DNA from: CBDCVA01 sp965222935 [NCBI: Candidatus Latescibacterota bacterium]
GTDB taxonomy: Bacteria; Latescibacterota; CBDCVA01
Assembly (NCBI GenBank): GCA_965222935.1
Contig: CBDCVA010000002.1
Location: forward strand, 496,001 to 560,000
DNA length: 64,000 nucleotides
Direction of reading: 5' to 3'
Shown here: positions 26,499 to 34,337 of the stretch, piece after piece
Numbering within the stretch: position 1 is the first letter of the stretch
Layout: every line of letters begins with the position of its first letter
Translations under genes and position numbers: made by a program
Notes under the pieces: model-generated
Told to the model about the DNA's origin: nothing
The model's input: only the letters and a program-made list of their open reading frames with translations
The model's database searches: none

Positions 26499-27728
26499 TT
26501 ACCCTCCCGTTGCCACAAAGAGACCGGTGCCGTACATGAGCAATACACCCGCGATCAGACCCAGGAAACTCGGGCCGCCAGCCAGCGCTTCGCCCCAGCC
26601 GAGCCGGCGCACCTGGATGCGGACGATCTGGGCGACCACCTGAAAGATGGCGCCAGCGCCGACGGCCAGGAAGACGACCGACCAGATGTCGGAGTACGTG
26701 AAGCCGCCGATCCATGTGCCCAAGACGGTGGGCACGCCCGCGAGCGCGCCCAGCCACAGGAAGTGGATAGGGCGAACCGCCTGGCGCGTCAAAGGCGAGA
26801 GGATCGCCAAGCCTTCGGTCGTGTTGTGGATCGTGAAACCGATCACGAGAAAAGCGCCCAGCGCCACTTCACCGAGCGCGTACGCCGCGCCGATGGCCAG
26901 GCCTTCGCCCAGGTTATGGAGTCCGATGCCCAGGGCGATCATGTAGGCGAGCGAGAGCAGCGGCACTGGCCCACCCTCGGAGCCGCCACCGATGCGCGTT
27001 CGGCCCACGGCTACCAGAGCCAGGACGCTGACGAGAACGCCGATGGTGATGAGCGCGATACCCTGGAAGACACCCGGGATGCGCTCGGCGACCTCGAGAG
27101 CCTCCTCGAGGGCATCCACGCCCAGAAAGAGGAGAAGCCCCACGGTGAGGCTGAGCAGAAACTGCATCCACCGTTCGCTCAGTCGGCGCACAAAGGGCAG
27201 CCACAGCAGCCCCAGGTAGACGGGGATGACCCCGGCGTAGATCCCCAGGAGCGCAAAAATGGCAAAGTAGCGTCCGCTCGGCGTGGGTGTGAGGGTCGCG
27301 ATCTCGACCGCATGCTCGAACTTCACTCCCGTCGAGGTGAGGACGAAGAACTCGTGTGGATCGCCTTCCACCCAGTGGCTGAAGGGGATGCTGATCTTGG
27401 CACGTTCGAGCGGCGTCAACTCGGCGGACGGCTCGATGGCGAAATCCCATAGGGCATCGTTGACGGCGATCTGGGCCACCGTCAGGGCCTCGGGACCGCT
27501 GTTGCGCACCCAGAGGATAATCTCATCGGGCGTAAAGACAACCCGCTCGAACGCGAGCTTCTCGAGCGGTACGGGCGCCGTGCCGATGGGGCCCGTACCG
27601 TAGAGCAGGAACCACGCAACCATCACGCCCAAAAGCACGAGAGGAATCAGCCCATAGAGGGCTATCATCCCGGTCGAGCGCTCGGGCGGGGCTCCCTCGG
27701 GGGACCGGGGGGTTTCGACGGCACTCAC
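26499..27728 (-). CDS. ZIP-family metal transporter with extra N-terminal extracytoplasmic domain
   Basis: 409 aa. The ZIP core contains the two metal-site helices GIGLHNLGEGLAIG and GFTIHNTTEGLAIL (HNxxEG motifs). Ahead of it lies a membrane helix (about residues 22-43) and a beta-rich segment (about 50-150, with VVFTPDEIILWVRNSGPEAL) ending at the first core helix, an addition not found in ordinary ZIP proteins. It imports divalent metal such as iron, manganese or zinc. GTG start 3 bases after the oxidase stop; part of the DtxR operon. Confidence 0.9.
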   Translation of the reverse strand: MSAVETPRSPEGAPPERSTGMIALYGLIPLVLLGVMVAWFLLYGTGPIGTAPVPLEKLAFERVVFTPDEIILWVRNSGPEALTVAQIAVNDALWDFAIEPSAELTPLERAKISIPFSHWVEGDPHEFFVLTSTGVKFEHAVEIATLTPTPSGRYFAIFALLGIYAGVIPVYLGLLWLPFVRRLSERWMQFLLSLTVGLLLFLGVDALEEALEVAERIPGVFQGIALITIGVLVSVLALVAVGRTRIGGGSEGGPVPLLSLAYMIALGIGLHNLGEGLAIGAAYALGEVALGAFLVIGFTIHNTTEGLAILSPLTRQAVRPIHFLWLGALAGVPTVLGTWIGGFTYSDIWSVVFLAVGAGAIFQVVAQIVRIQVRRLGWGEALAGGPSFLGLIAGVLLMYGTGLFVATGG

Positions 27729-27731
27729 GGG

Positions 27732-28742
27732 CTATGCCTCTGGCTCGCTCACGTCGAAGAAACCCATCCAGCCGAGCTCGGAGAACTCGCTTTGGTGGGC
27801 GTGAAACATGAACTTGCCGGGGTAAGGATAGGTGAACTCCACGATGTGGCGCTCGCCCTGACAGGTCATGATGGTATCGGTGTACTCGTCCGGCTCGAGC
27901 TTCGTTCCCGTTCTGTAGACGTGGAAGAAGTTGGCGTGGATGTGGAGCGAGTTGATGAGATCCAGCTCGGTGACGTTGACCAAGTACACGCGGACGAGCT
28001 CGCCCACCTTCAGCTTGATGGGCCGATCGCGATAAGCGAAGGCGAAGCCGTTGGCGGTGTAGAACTCGTTCTCGCCGTCGAAATCCGTATCGAAACCGTT
28101 CATCACCATGACCATCTCGCGGGCGGGCGGGCGACCGACCTTGGGGTCGATGATCATCGTCCCGTACATCCCTCGCTGGATGTGCATCTTCACCGGCATC
28201 ATGTGGCAGTGGTAGAGGTGAAGCCCGAAAGGCTCAGCGTCGAACTCGTAAACGAAAACCTCGCCCGGGCCCACGACCTCGAATACCCCGTCCATGTTTC
28301 CGGGGTGGATGCCGTGGAAGTGGACCGTGTGGGGTTTGCTCGCGCGGTTGGTGAAGCGTAGGCGGATGCGGTCGCCCTCGGTGCAGCGCAAGGTCGGACC
28401 CGGCACGATGCCATTGAAGGTCCATGCTGGAAACCAGACACCTCGGCCAACCTCGATCTCGCGGTCGAGGGCAACGAGCTCGTACTCTCGAAGCGGTTGA
28501 CCGCCTGGGAGCGCGCTCACCTTGCCGTAGTCGAAGGCCTCGAGGAACGCATCGGCATCGATCCGACCGCGGGGCATCGCGCCGGTCAGAGCGTCGGCGG
28601 CGCCGATAGTCCCGTAAGCGCGTTTCCCGACGCGCGATCTCTGCGCACCTTCGGCCAGGGCTGCCGCTCCCGCAACGCTCAATGGGCCCAACGCGCTGAG
28701 CTTAAGGAAGTCGCGCCGCGAGAATCCACGGTCTTCGGCCAT
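27732..28742 (-). CDS. Tat-exported two-domain multicopper oxidase
   Basis: 336 aa. N-terminal twin-arginine signal SRRDFLKLSALGPLSVAG. Copper ligands: HFHGIHPGN and YHCHMMPVKMH in the first domain, LHIHANFFHVY and MFHAHQSEFSELGWMG in the second. The cysteine of a type 1 site occurs only in domain 1 (HCH), while domain 2 has HAH, so it has the arrangement called type C in two-domain oxidases. It may oxidise Fe(II), Mn(II) or Cu(I) before uptake. Its start overlaps the DtxR stop (ATGA). Confidence 0.92.
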   Translation of the reverse strand: MAEDRGFSRRDFLKLSALGPLSVAGAAALAEGAQRSRVGKRAYGTIGAADALTGAMPRGRIDADAFLEAFDYGKVSALPGGQPLREYELVALDREIEVGRGVWFPAWTFNGIVPGPTLRCTEGDRIRLRFTNRASKPHTVHFHGIHPGNMDGVFEVVGPGEVFVYEFDAEPFGLHLYHCHMMPVKMHIQRGMYGTMIIDPKVGRPPAREMVMVMNGFDTDFDGENEFYTANGFAFAYRDRPIKLKVGELVRVYLVNVTELDLINSLHIHANFFHVYRTGTKLEPDEYTDTIMTCQGERHIVEFTYPYPGKFMFHAHQSEFSELGWMGFFDVSEPEA

Positions 28743-29455
28743 CAGACGTCCTCAAACACCGCGACGAAGATGCTTTCCGCCGCTTCGCGCCCCAGGGCAT
28801 GCTCAACCGAGCCGACTCGGACGACCACGGGGCCACCGAAAGGGTGATGCTCGACCACCTCGATGATGACCTCCGGCACGAGCCCCAGGCTGGCGAGATA
28901 GCGCAAGAGAGCGGGATCGGCATCGCTGACGCCGCGGATGACTGCCCGCCGTCCCGAGGGGATCTGGTGCAGCTTTGGGTGCGTCACCTCATCGAGCACG
29001 CCATCGCGGGTCGGAATCGCCGCGCCATGCGGGTCCGTCGTGGGGTGGCCTAGGACCTGATCGATGAGCTCCTCGACCTCCTCGGAGATGATGTGCTCCA
29101 GCTTTTCCGCCTCGGCGTCCACCTTGTCCCACGAGAGGCCCAGGGCCTGGGAGAGATAGAGTTCCAGGAGGCGGTGGTGCCGGATGATCTCCAGGGCGAT
29201 CTTCTCCCCGGAGGGCGTCAGTTTCACGCTCCGATAAGGCTCGTGAACGACCAGGCCCAGCCCGGCCAACTTGCCCACCACGCCCGTCACGGAGGGGGCC
29301 GAGACGCCCACGTACTCGGCGACCGCCGTGGTGCCTACCTTGTCCACCCTCTGCGACAGCTTGTAGATTGCCTTGAGGTAATCTTCCAGCGCATGGGACA
29401 GCGCGGGGATCTGGTCGCGCCCCGACGGTGACCGGCGGAGCTGTTGTTCGGTCAT
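28742..29455 (-). CDS. DtxR/MntR-family metal-dependent regulator
   Basis: 237 aa. N-terminal winged helix (ALSHALEDYLKAIYKL, TTAVAEYVGVSAPSVTGVVGKLAGLGLV), dimerisation and metal domain with HHRLLELYL and EKLEHIISEEVEELI, and a C-terminal FeoA/SH3 domain. This is the full three-domain DtxR form. Metal-bound protein would repress. It heads the operon with the oxidase, ZIP transporter, cupredoxin and barrel protein, consistent with autoregulated iron or manganese homeostasis. Confidence 0.95.
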   Translation of the reverse strand: MTEQQLRRSPSGRDQIPALSHALEDYLKAIYKLSQRVDKVGTTAVAEYVGVSAPSVTGVVGKLAGLGLVVHEPYRSVKLTPSGEKIALEIIRHHRLLELYLSQALGLSWDKVDAEAEKLEHIISEEVEELIDQVLGHPTTDPHGAAIPTRDGVLDEVTHPKLHQIPSGRRAVIRGVSDADPALLRYLASLGLVPEVIIEVVEHHPFGGPVVVRVGSVEHALGREAAESIFVAVFEDV

Positions 29456-29530
29456 GATGTCGTCAAACGCGGCGATGCCGCCTCCGAGCGCCTCTACGAG
29501 CAGGCAGAATATGCAGGGTGACGAAGTTCA

Positions 29531-29575
29531 TTTTTAGGTGAAGCGCAATTTAAGCTTAGCTGCGCCGATTGTCAA
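29531..29575 (-). promoter_or_regulatory. Promoter and candidate DtxR operator of the metal operon
   Basis: On the minus strand TTGACA (29575-29570), 17 bases, then TAAATT (29552-29547). Immediately downstream, the TTTTTAGGTGAAGC stretch (29531-29544 on the plus strand) resembles half of a DtxR/MntR box (TTAGGTTAGC). The second half is not clear. Position over the start site suits repression. The leader to the ATG is about 80 bases. Confidence 0.55.
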
Positions 29576-29714
29576 GACTTTTCTGGGGGCAATTTTCGTC
29601 CTTGAGAGATCGGGATTCGCCAGCTACGCCTGAACGATGGCTCAATGATTCATCGTATCCGCTGGTCTAGGCGCTGGAGCCATCCTTGCCTGGCGGCGAG
29701 CACGCTCGGGATCG

Positions 29715-30021
29715 TCATGGGTGCCGCACGCACCGACGCCGCATGACTTCCACTGCTCTCGGCGAGATTTCGACCGACGTGACGTCAAGTCCCCTCTCAT
29801 GGATGGCTAATGAGTGAGAGCCAGCTCCGGCACCCATATCCAACACACGGCCTGTGCAGTGCTGCACAGCAATCTTATCGGTCGCAGGGAGACCACCAGG
29901 ATAAAAAAAGCTGTCTTGCGTAGATGGGAGGATAGGTTACACCGTCGTCCCGTCGAAGGATGTAGCGGGCATCTTTTTCGCCGTCCGCGTGATCGAGCAT
30001 CGCTTGGCCGTAGAGATCCAT
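29715..30021 (-). pseudogene. SAM-dependent methyltransferase, frameshifted and truncated
   Basis: The minus strand starts MDLYGQAMLDHADGEKDA and RYILRRDDGVTYPPIYARQ, then at a run of seven T bases near 29907-29917 the frame changes and goes on as DKIAVQHCTGRVLDMGAGAG, SHSLAIHERGLDVTSVEIS and PRAVEVMRRR before a stop at 29715. Together they make the first third of a class I methyltransferase with a good SAM motif; motifs III-IV and the rest are missing. A homopolymer error could explain the shift but not the truncation. The rest of the gap 29576-30062 holds no gene I can support. Confidence 0.7.
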
Positions 30022-30062
30022 CGTTTTCGATACCGTTCTCACCGCGATGCCAGACCCCCTCT

Positions 30063-30680
30063 CTAGAGGCCGCCGAGCGCCTCGCGGAAGGCCGCCACGG
30101 CCCGGGACACATCCGTCGCAGCCATCACAGCACCGATGGCGGCGACGCCACTCGCGCCCGCATCCAGGCAAGAGGGGACACGTTCGGGCGTAATCCCACC
30201 CACTGCGAAGAGCGGCAGGTCCACGCTCCTTGCGGTCTCTCCCAGACGGTCCACTCCCTGGGGCGGGCCATAGACGGCTTTAGAGGGCGTCTCGAACACC
30301 GGACCGAAGAGGACGAAATCCGCACCGCCCTCCTGAGCGCGCCGGGCACCGGCGAGGTCGTGCACAGAGACGCCGATGAGCGCCAGCGGCGGCAGGAAGC
30401 GGCGGACGACCTCTACCGGCAGACTGCGTTCAGTCAGATGCACGCCCTGTGCCCCGACCGCCTGGGCAACATCGGCGCGATCGTTGATCAGAAGCGCCGC
30501 CTTTCCAAGCGACGGCGCGATGTTCTGAGCAAGAGCAAGGAGTGCTCCGGGGGCCAGGTCTTTCTCGCGCAACTGCACGGCGCGTACGCCGGCCTCGATC
30601 GCGGCACTAACCACCGAGGCAAGCGGCCGCACCCCGCACCGGTGACGGTCAGTGATGAGATAGAAGCGAAAGTCAACCAC
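30063..30680 (-). CDS. thiE: Thiamine phosphate synthase ThiE
   Basis: 205 aa. Joins HMP diphosphate and thiazole phosphate carboxylate to give thiamine phosphate. Family signatures: YLITDRH, GVRAVQLREKDL, LLINDRADVA, GVHLTERSLP, GVSVHDLAGARRA, DFVLFGPVFETPSK and FAVGGITPE. GTG start; last gene of the riboswitch-controlled cluster, 47 bases after thiG. Confidence 0.96.
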   Translation of the reverse strand: MVDFRFYLITDRHRCGVRPLASVVSAAIEAGVRAVQLREKDLAPGALLALAQNIAPSLGKAALLINDRADVAQAVGAQGVHLTERSLPVEVVRRFLPPLALIGVSVHDLAGARRAQEGGADFVLFGPVFETPSKAVYGPPQGVDRLGETARSVDLPLFAVGGITPERVPSCLDAGASGVAAIGAVMAATDVSRAVAAFREALGGL

Positions 30681-30727
30681 ACGCCAGGCCGTTGCGCACC
30701 CTCAATCCGAAAGCGCCGGAGCGCGCT

Positions 30728-31516
30728 CTATGAGGCGGCGGTGACGATGCCCTCCAGGGGACTGGAGGCGGTCGCGTAGAGTTTTCTGGGGATGCGGCCT
30801 GCCTCGTACGCCAGCCGCCCCGCCTCGACCGCGAGTCGCATCGCGCGCGCCATCTTGACGGGGTCCTTCGCGCCCGCGATGGCCGTGTTCATGAGCACGC
30901 CGTCACAGCCGAGTTCCATGGCAATGGCGGCATCGGAGGCGGTGCCCACACCGGCATCCACGATGACCGGGACGGAGACGGCCTCCTGGATGATCCGGAT
31001 GTTGTAAGGGTTACAAATACCAAGGCCGCTACCGATGGGCGCCGCCAGGGGCATGACCGCTGCACAGCCCACCTCCTCCAGCTTCTGGCAGATGACCGGA
31101 TCGTCGGTCGTGTAGGGAAGCACGATGAAGCCCTGGCCCACCAGCTCCCTGGCTGCTTCAAGCAGGGCGCAGTTGTCCGGGAAAAGAGTCCGCTCGTCCC
31201 CGATGACCTCCAGCTTGACCAGCTCGGTCTCCAGCGCCTCCCGCGCCAGTTCGCAATTGAGGATGGCGTCGCGCGCCGTATAGCAGCCCGCGGTGTTGGG
31301 CAGGAGCGCGTACTTGTCACGCGGGATGAACTCCAGGATGGACTCACCCGAGTTATCGCTGAGGTTAATCCGTCGGACGGCGACGGTTACGATCTCGGCA
31401 CCGCTGGCCTCGTGCGCCTGGCGCATCACTTCGAAGGTTGGGTACTTGCCCGTGCCCACGATCAGGCGCGATTCGAACGTGCGTCCTCCCAACGTGAGCG
31501 GTTCGTACATCAGCAT
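30728..31516 (-). CDS. thiG: Thiazole synthase ThiG
   Basis: 262 aa. Builds the thiazole ring from deoxyxylulose phosphate, dehydroglycine and ThiS thiocarboxylate. Catalytic Schiff-base lysine in [10 protein letters not shown]. Further signs: [59 protein letters not shown] and [15 protein letters not shown]. The second ATG (31510) has better spacing to AGGAG and may be the true start. Follows thiS by 29 bases. Confidence 0.97.
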   Translation of the reverse strand: MLMYEPLTLGGRTFESRLIVGTGKYPTFEVMRQAHEASGAEIVTVAVRRINLSDNSGESILEFIPRDKYALLPNTAGCYTARDAILNCELAREALETELVKLEVIGDERTLFPDNCALLEAARELVGQGFIVLPYTTDDPVICQKLEEVGCAAVMPLAAPIGSGLGICNPYNIRIIQEAVSVPVIVDAGVGTASDAAIAMELGCDGVLMNTAIAGAKDPVKMARAMRLAVEAGRLAYEAGRIPRKLYATASSPLEGIVTAAS

Positions 31517-31545
31517 CAGACTCCTCCGCCGCGCCCCGGAGAGGG

Positions 31546-31749
31546 TTAGCCCCCACCGACAGCACGCACAATTTCCACCTGGTCGCCCGCACGGACCCGC
31601 AGCTTCGAGTGCTCGGTCCGCGGCACGACCCTTCCATTGACGGCGACGGCGACGCCCTCCGGAGCCAGGTCCACGAAATTCAGAAGCCCGAGGACCGTCG
31701 CACCCGATGGGACCTCCCGCGGTTCGCCATTGACCTCAACGTTTATCAT
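31546..31749 (-). CDS. thiS: Sulfur carrier protein ThiS
   Basis: 67 aa, beta-grasp ubiquitin-like carrier that ends in the diglycine tail (AVGGG) needed for thiocarboxylation. Middle part [22 protein letters not shown] is typical. The start overlaps the thiO stop (ATGA). ThiF, which would adenylate it, is not in the window. Confidence 0.95.
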   Translation of the reverse strand: MINVEVNGEPREVPSGATVLGLLNFVDLAPEGVAVAVNGRVVPRTEHSKLRVRAGDQVEIVRAVGGG

Positions 31750-32876
31750 CTCACACCCGAGGGCACGCGCACGAAGGAACTCGGGGCGAAGGGCGCCAGC
31801 ATAGCCGGGACCTCACCGCTCGTCAGGGTCTGTGCGATGAGCTCCGCCGTGATGGGTGCCAAGAGGATCCCGTTGCGGTGGTGCCCCGTCGCCAGCACTA
31901 GGCCCTCGGGTTCGGCTGGCCCGAGGATGGGCATCCCATCGGACGTGCCGGGGCGCAGACCGGCCCACGCATCCACCAGCGGCATCTCGACCAGGCCGGG
32001 CAGTGCCTCCACCGCAGCCGCCAGGAGCCCCTGCACAGCGGCCACGGTGACGCGCTTGTCGAAGCCCCTCTCCTCCACGGTCGCGCCCACCAGCAGACGA
32101 CCGTCGGCGCGCGGCACCAGGTAGACCTGGCGAGTCGCTACGATGCGGCGCAACTCGGCTTCCGGTCCCATAGCGCAGGCGACCATCTGACCCTTGATCG
32201 GCCTTACGCGCGGTCGCTCGGGGGCATCCGGCGACGGGAACCCACCCGCCCAACATCCCGCGGCGTTGATCACGGCACCGGCAGCCAGCCGACCCGCCGC
32301 CGTTCGCACCCCGATCACGCGGGGTCCCTGCGCGGCGAGGCCCGTGACGGGCGTCCCTGGCCGCAATTCGACGCCGGCGCGTTCGACAGCGCGGATGAGC
32401 GCGGTCACCAGTTTGCGGTTATCCACCTGATGGTCGCCGGCTACGAAGAGAGCACCACGTACCCGAGGGGTCAGGTCAGGCTCGAGGCGGCGCACGTCCG
32501 ACCCATCGAGCCACTCCGCCGAGAAGCCGGCCCGCTCCTGATGCGCGGCGATCTCACGGAGATGGTCGGCTTCCTCGTCATCCAGCGCGAGGTGAAGTGC
32601 GCCCTCGGTGCGGTACTCGACGTCCATTCCGGTTTCGTCCTTGAGTGCCGCTGCGAAACCGGGATACAGATCCCGGCTGCGAAGACCCAAGTCGAGGAAG
32701 ACACCCTGCGCCGTGATCTCACCCTGAGGCGCGAGCATTCCCGCCGCAGCCCACGAGGCCTCCCGGCCAGGCTCGCCCCGTTCGAGTACAGCGATGCGCA
32801 ACCCCCGCTGAGCCAGCGCGCGAGCGACGGCCAGGCCGATCACGCCCGCGCCGATGATAATCACATCAGGTGCCAT
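31746..32876 (-). CDS. thiO: Glycine oxidase ThiO
   Basis: 376 aa. FAD enzyme that makes dehydroglycine for the thiazole ring in aerobic bacteria. Dinucleotide motif IIIGAGVIGLAVARALAQRG, then EASWAAAGMLAPQGE, GDHQVDNRKLVTALIRA and the late AGLRPGTSDGMPILGP and GHHRNGILLAP. Use of ThiO rather than the radical enzyme ThiH suggests aerobic metabolism. First gene after the TPP riboswitch. Confidence 0.96.
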   Translation of the reverse strand: MAPDVIIIGAGVIGLAVARALAQRGLRIAVLERGEPGREASWAAAGMLAPQGEITAQGVFLDLGLRSRDLYPGFAAALKDETGMDVEYRTEGALHLALDDEEADHLREIAAHQERAGFSAEWLDGSDVRRLEPDLTPRVRGALFVAGDHQVDNRKLVTALIRAVERAGVELRPGTPVTGLAAQGPRVIGVRTAAGRLAAGAVINAAGCWAGGFPSPDAPERPRVRPIKGQMVACAMGPEAELRRIVATRQVYLVPRADGRLLVGATVEERGFDKRVTVAAVQGLLAAAVEALPGLVEMPLVDAWAGLRPGTSDGMPILGPAEPEGLVLATGHHRNGILLAPITAELIAQTLTSGEVPAMLAPFAPSSFVRVPSGVR

Positions 32877-32949
32877 CGGGTCCCAACCAACAAAAACGCC
32901 GCCAAACCCCGCAGGACTGGACGGCGCGCTCGAACTCCGCTCGACGGCT

Positions 32950-33036
32950 CCACGCCCTTCCCTACGCTGGCATTACCCAGGTCAGGTTCGGAGGGTTGCC
33001 CCGCACGGGGCTCTCAGCGAGCGCACCCCCAGGCCG
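32950..33036 (-). ncRNA. TPP (THI-box) riboswitch
   Basis: The minus strand has the two conserved boxes in order: CGCTGAGAGCCCC with the GGGGCAACCC arm, then GAACCTGACCTGGGTAATG and CCAGCGTAGGGAAG. It lies 74 bases upstream of thiO and downstream of a good promoter. Thiamine diphosphate binding would lower expression of thiOSGE. Confidence 0.96.
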
Positions 33037-33049
33037 AAGCTTACGCAAA

Positions 33050-33078
33050 AATATAGCGTGAGCAGTAGAGCTTGGCAA
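33050..33078 (-). promoter_or_regulatory. Promoter of the thiOSGE operon
   Basis: TTGCCA (33078-33073), a 17-base spacer and TATATT (33055-33050) on the minus strand, ending about 14 bases before the riboswitch. Confidence 0.7.
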
Positions 33079-33160
33079 GCGACGCTCGGCGTTGACGGAG
33101 TCACGCCAAGGCCGTAGCTTGCGGCCCAGTGCGAAGGCTTTTGGGGCGAGGGAGATAGCC

Positions 33161-34324
33161 GTGCCATACACGACGATGTGGGCCTACCCCTGGGACCTCC
33201 TGGACGAAGGCCCGCAGGCGGTCGCCCGCAGGCTTAAGGACGAGGTGAGCCTCGACGCCGTGAGCGTCGCCACCGTCTACCACACCTACGACCAGGTCCG
33301 GCCCCACCTGGGCGGGCGGCTAATCCGGGCGGACCGGGCGTACGCCTACTTCACCCCGCGCCCGCAGTACTACAAGTCTACGCCGCTTCAGCCGACACCG
33401 CGCTGGCCCCATGCCGAGGGCGACCCGATGGCCGAGATCACCGGATCGCTGGAAGTGGCCGGTCTGGACCTCATCTCCTGGACCGTGGCACTCCACAACA
33501 CCGCACTGGGCGAGGCGCACCCCGACGCATGCCAGCGCAACGCGTTGGGGGACCGCTTCACTTTCGCCCTCTGCCCGGCTAACCCGGCTACCCGGGCATA
33601 TCTTCTGGGCCTTGCGGCCGATCTGGACGATAACTACCACCCCGCCCGCCTCGAACTGGAATCGGCCCATTACCACAACTTCTGGCACATCCACTTCCAT
33701 GAGAAGATAGGCGTCGAGTTGGGGCCCATCGAGCGGTATCTGTACGGCTTGTGCTTCTGCGAGGCGTGCACCGTGTATGCCAAGGCGGCGAACGTTGACA
33801 TCGAGCGGCTGAAGGCGCTGGCCCGCGAACGGTTGGAAACCTTCTTCGGTACTGGAGGACCGGCAGCCCAGACGCCTGAAGAGCTTCTCTCCGAGGAGCA
33901 AGGTTTCGCCGCCTTCGCCGATGTACGCGAGGAAGTGGTGAGTAGCCTTCTGAGGGACGTGCGGGACCGGATCAACTGCGAACTAGGGCTGATCCTCTCC
34001 TTTGACAGGCTCAACGAGGGGATCGGCCATCGGAAAGCGCTGGAGATTGCCGAGTACTGCGAGATACTGGCCTACTCGGCGGATGTCGCCGCGAACGAGC
34101 GGAGGCTCCGTGTCCTGGCCGAAAGTAGCCTCGATCTCGAGCGTTTGGTGGTAGGGCTCTGCGCCCATCCACCGGCCTCGCCGGATGCGGGGACGCTCGT
34201 CGAGAATGTTCGGCGTTGCTTAGCGCTTGGCGTGCGCAACCTTTCTTTCTACAATTACGGCATCATGACGTTCGAACATCTGAATTGGGTTGCAGAGGCC
34301 GTGAAGGCCACAAACGAGGCGTAG
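33161..34324 (+). CDS. Conserved protein of unknown function, TIM-barrel-like, next to LarA
   Basis: 387 aa from the GTG at 33161 (GAGGGAG upstream). The start VPYTTMWAYPWDLLDEG and the pattern of alternating strands and helices suggest a barrel similar to glycoside hydrolases. A His-rich stretch, ESAHYHNFWHIHFHEKIG, is followed by a Cys pair in YGLCFCEACTVYAKAA and a late NVRRCLALGVRNLSFYNYG. The His/Cys cluster could bind metal. It ends 13 bases before the LarA-like start, so the two are probably co-expressed, perhaps in hydroxy-acid metabolism. I do not recognise a named family. Confidence 0.75.
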   Translation: MPYTTMWAYPWDLLDEGPQAVARRLKDEVSLDAVSVATVYHTYDQVRPHLGGRLIRADRAYAYFTPRPQYYKSTPLQPTPRWPHAEGDPMAEITGSLEVAGLDLISWTVALHNTALGEAHPDACQRNALGDRFTFALCPANPATRAYLLGLAADLDDNYHPARLELESAHYHNFWHIHFHEKIGVELGPIERYLYGLCFCEACTVYAKAANVDIERLKALARERLETFFGTGGPAAQTPEELLSEEQGFAAFADVREEVVSSLLRDVRDRINCELGLILSFDRLNEGIGHRKALEIAEYCEILAYSADVAANERRLRVLAESSLDLERLVVGLCAHPPASPDAGTLVENVRRCLALGVRNLSFYNYGIMTFEHLNWVAEAVKATNEA

Positions 34325-34337
34325 GAGAATGAGAGCT

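Noticed and set aside
29814-30779. Plus-strand frame opposite thiE
   Set aside because: Antisense to thiE and the methyltransferase remnant; composition is not protein-like.
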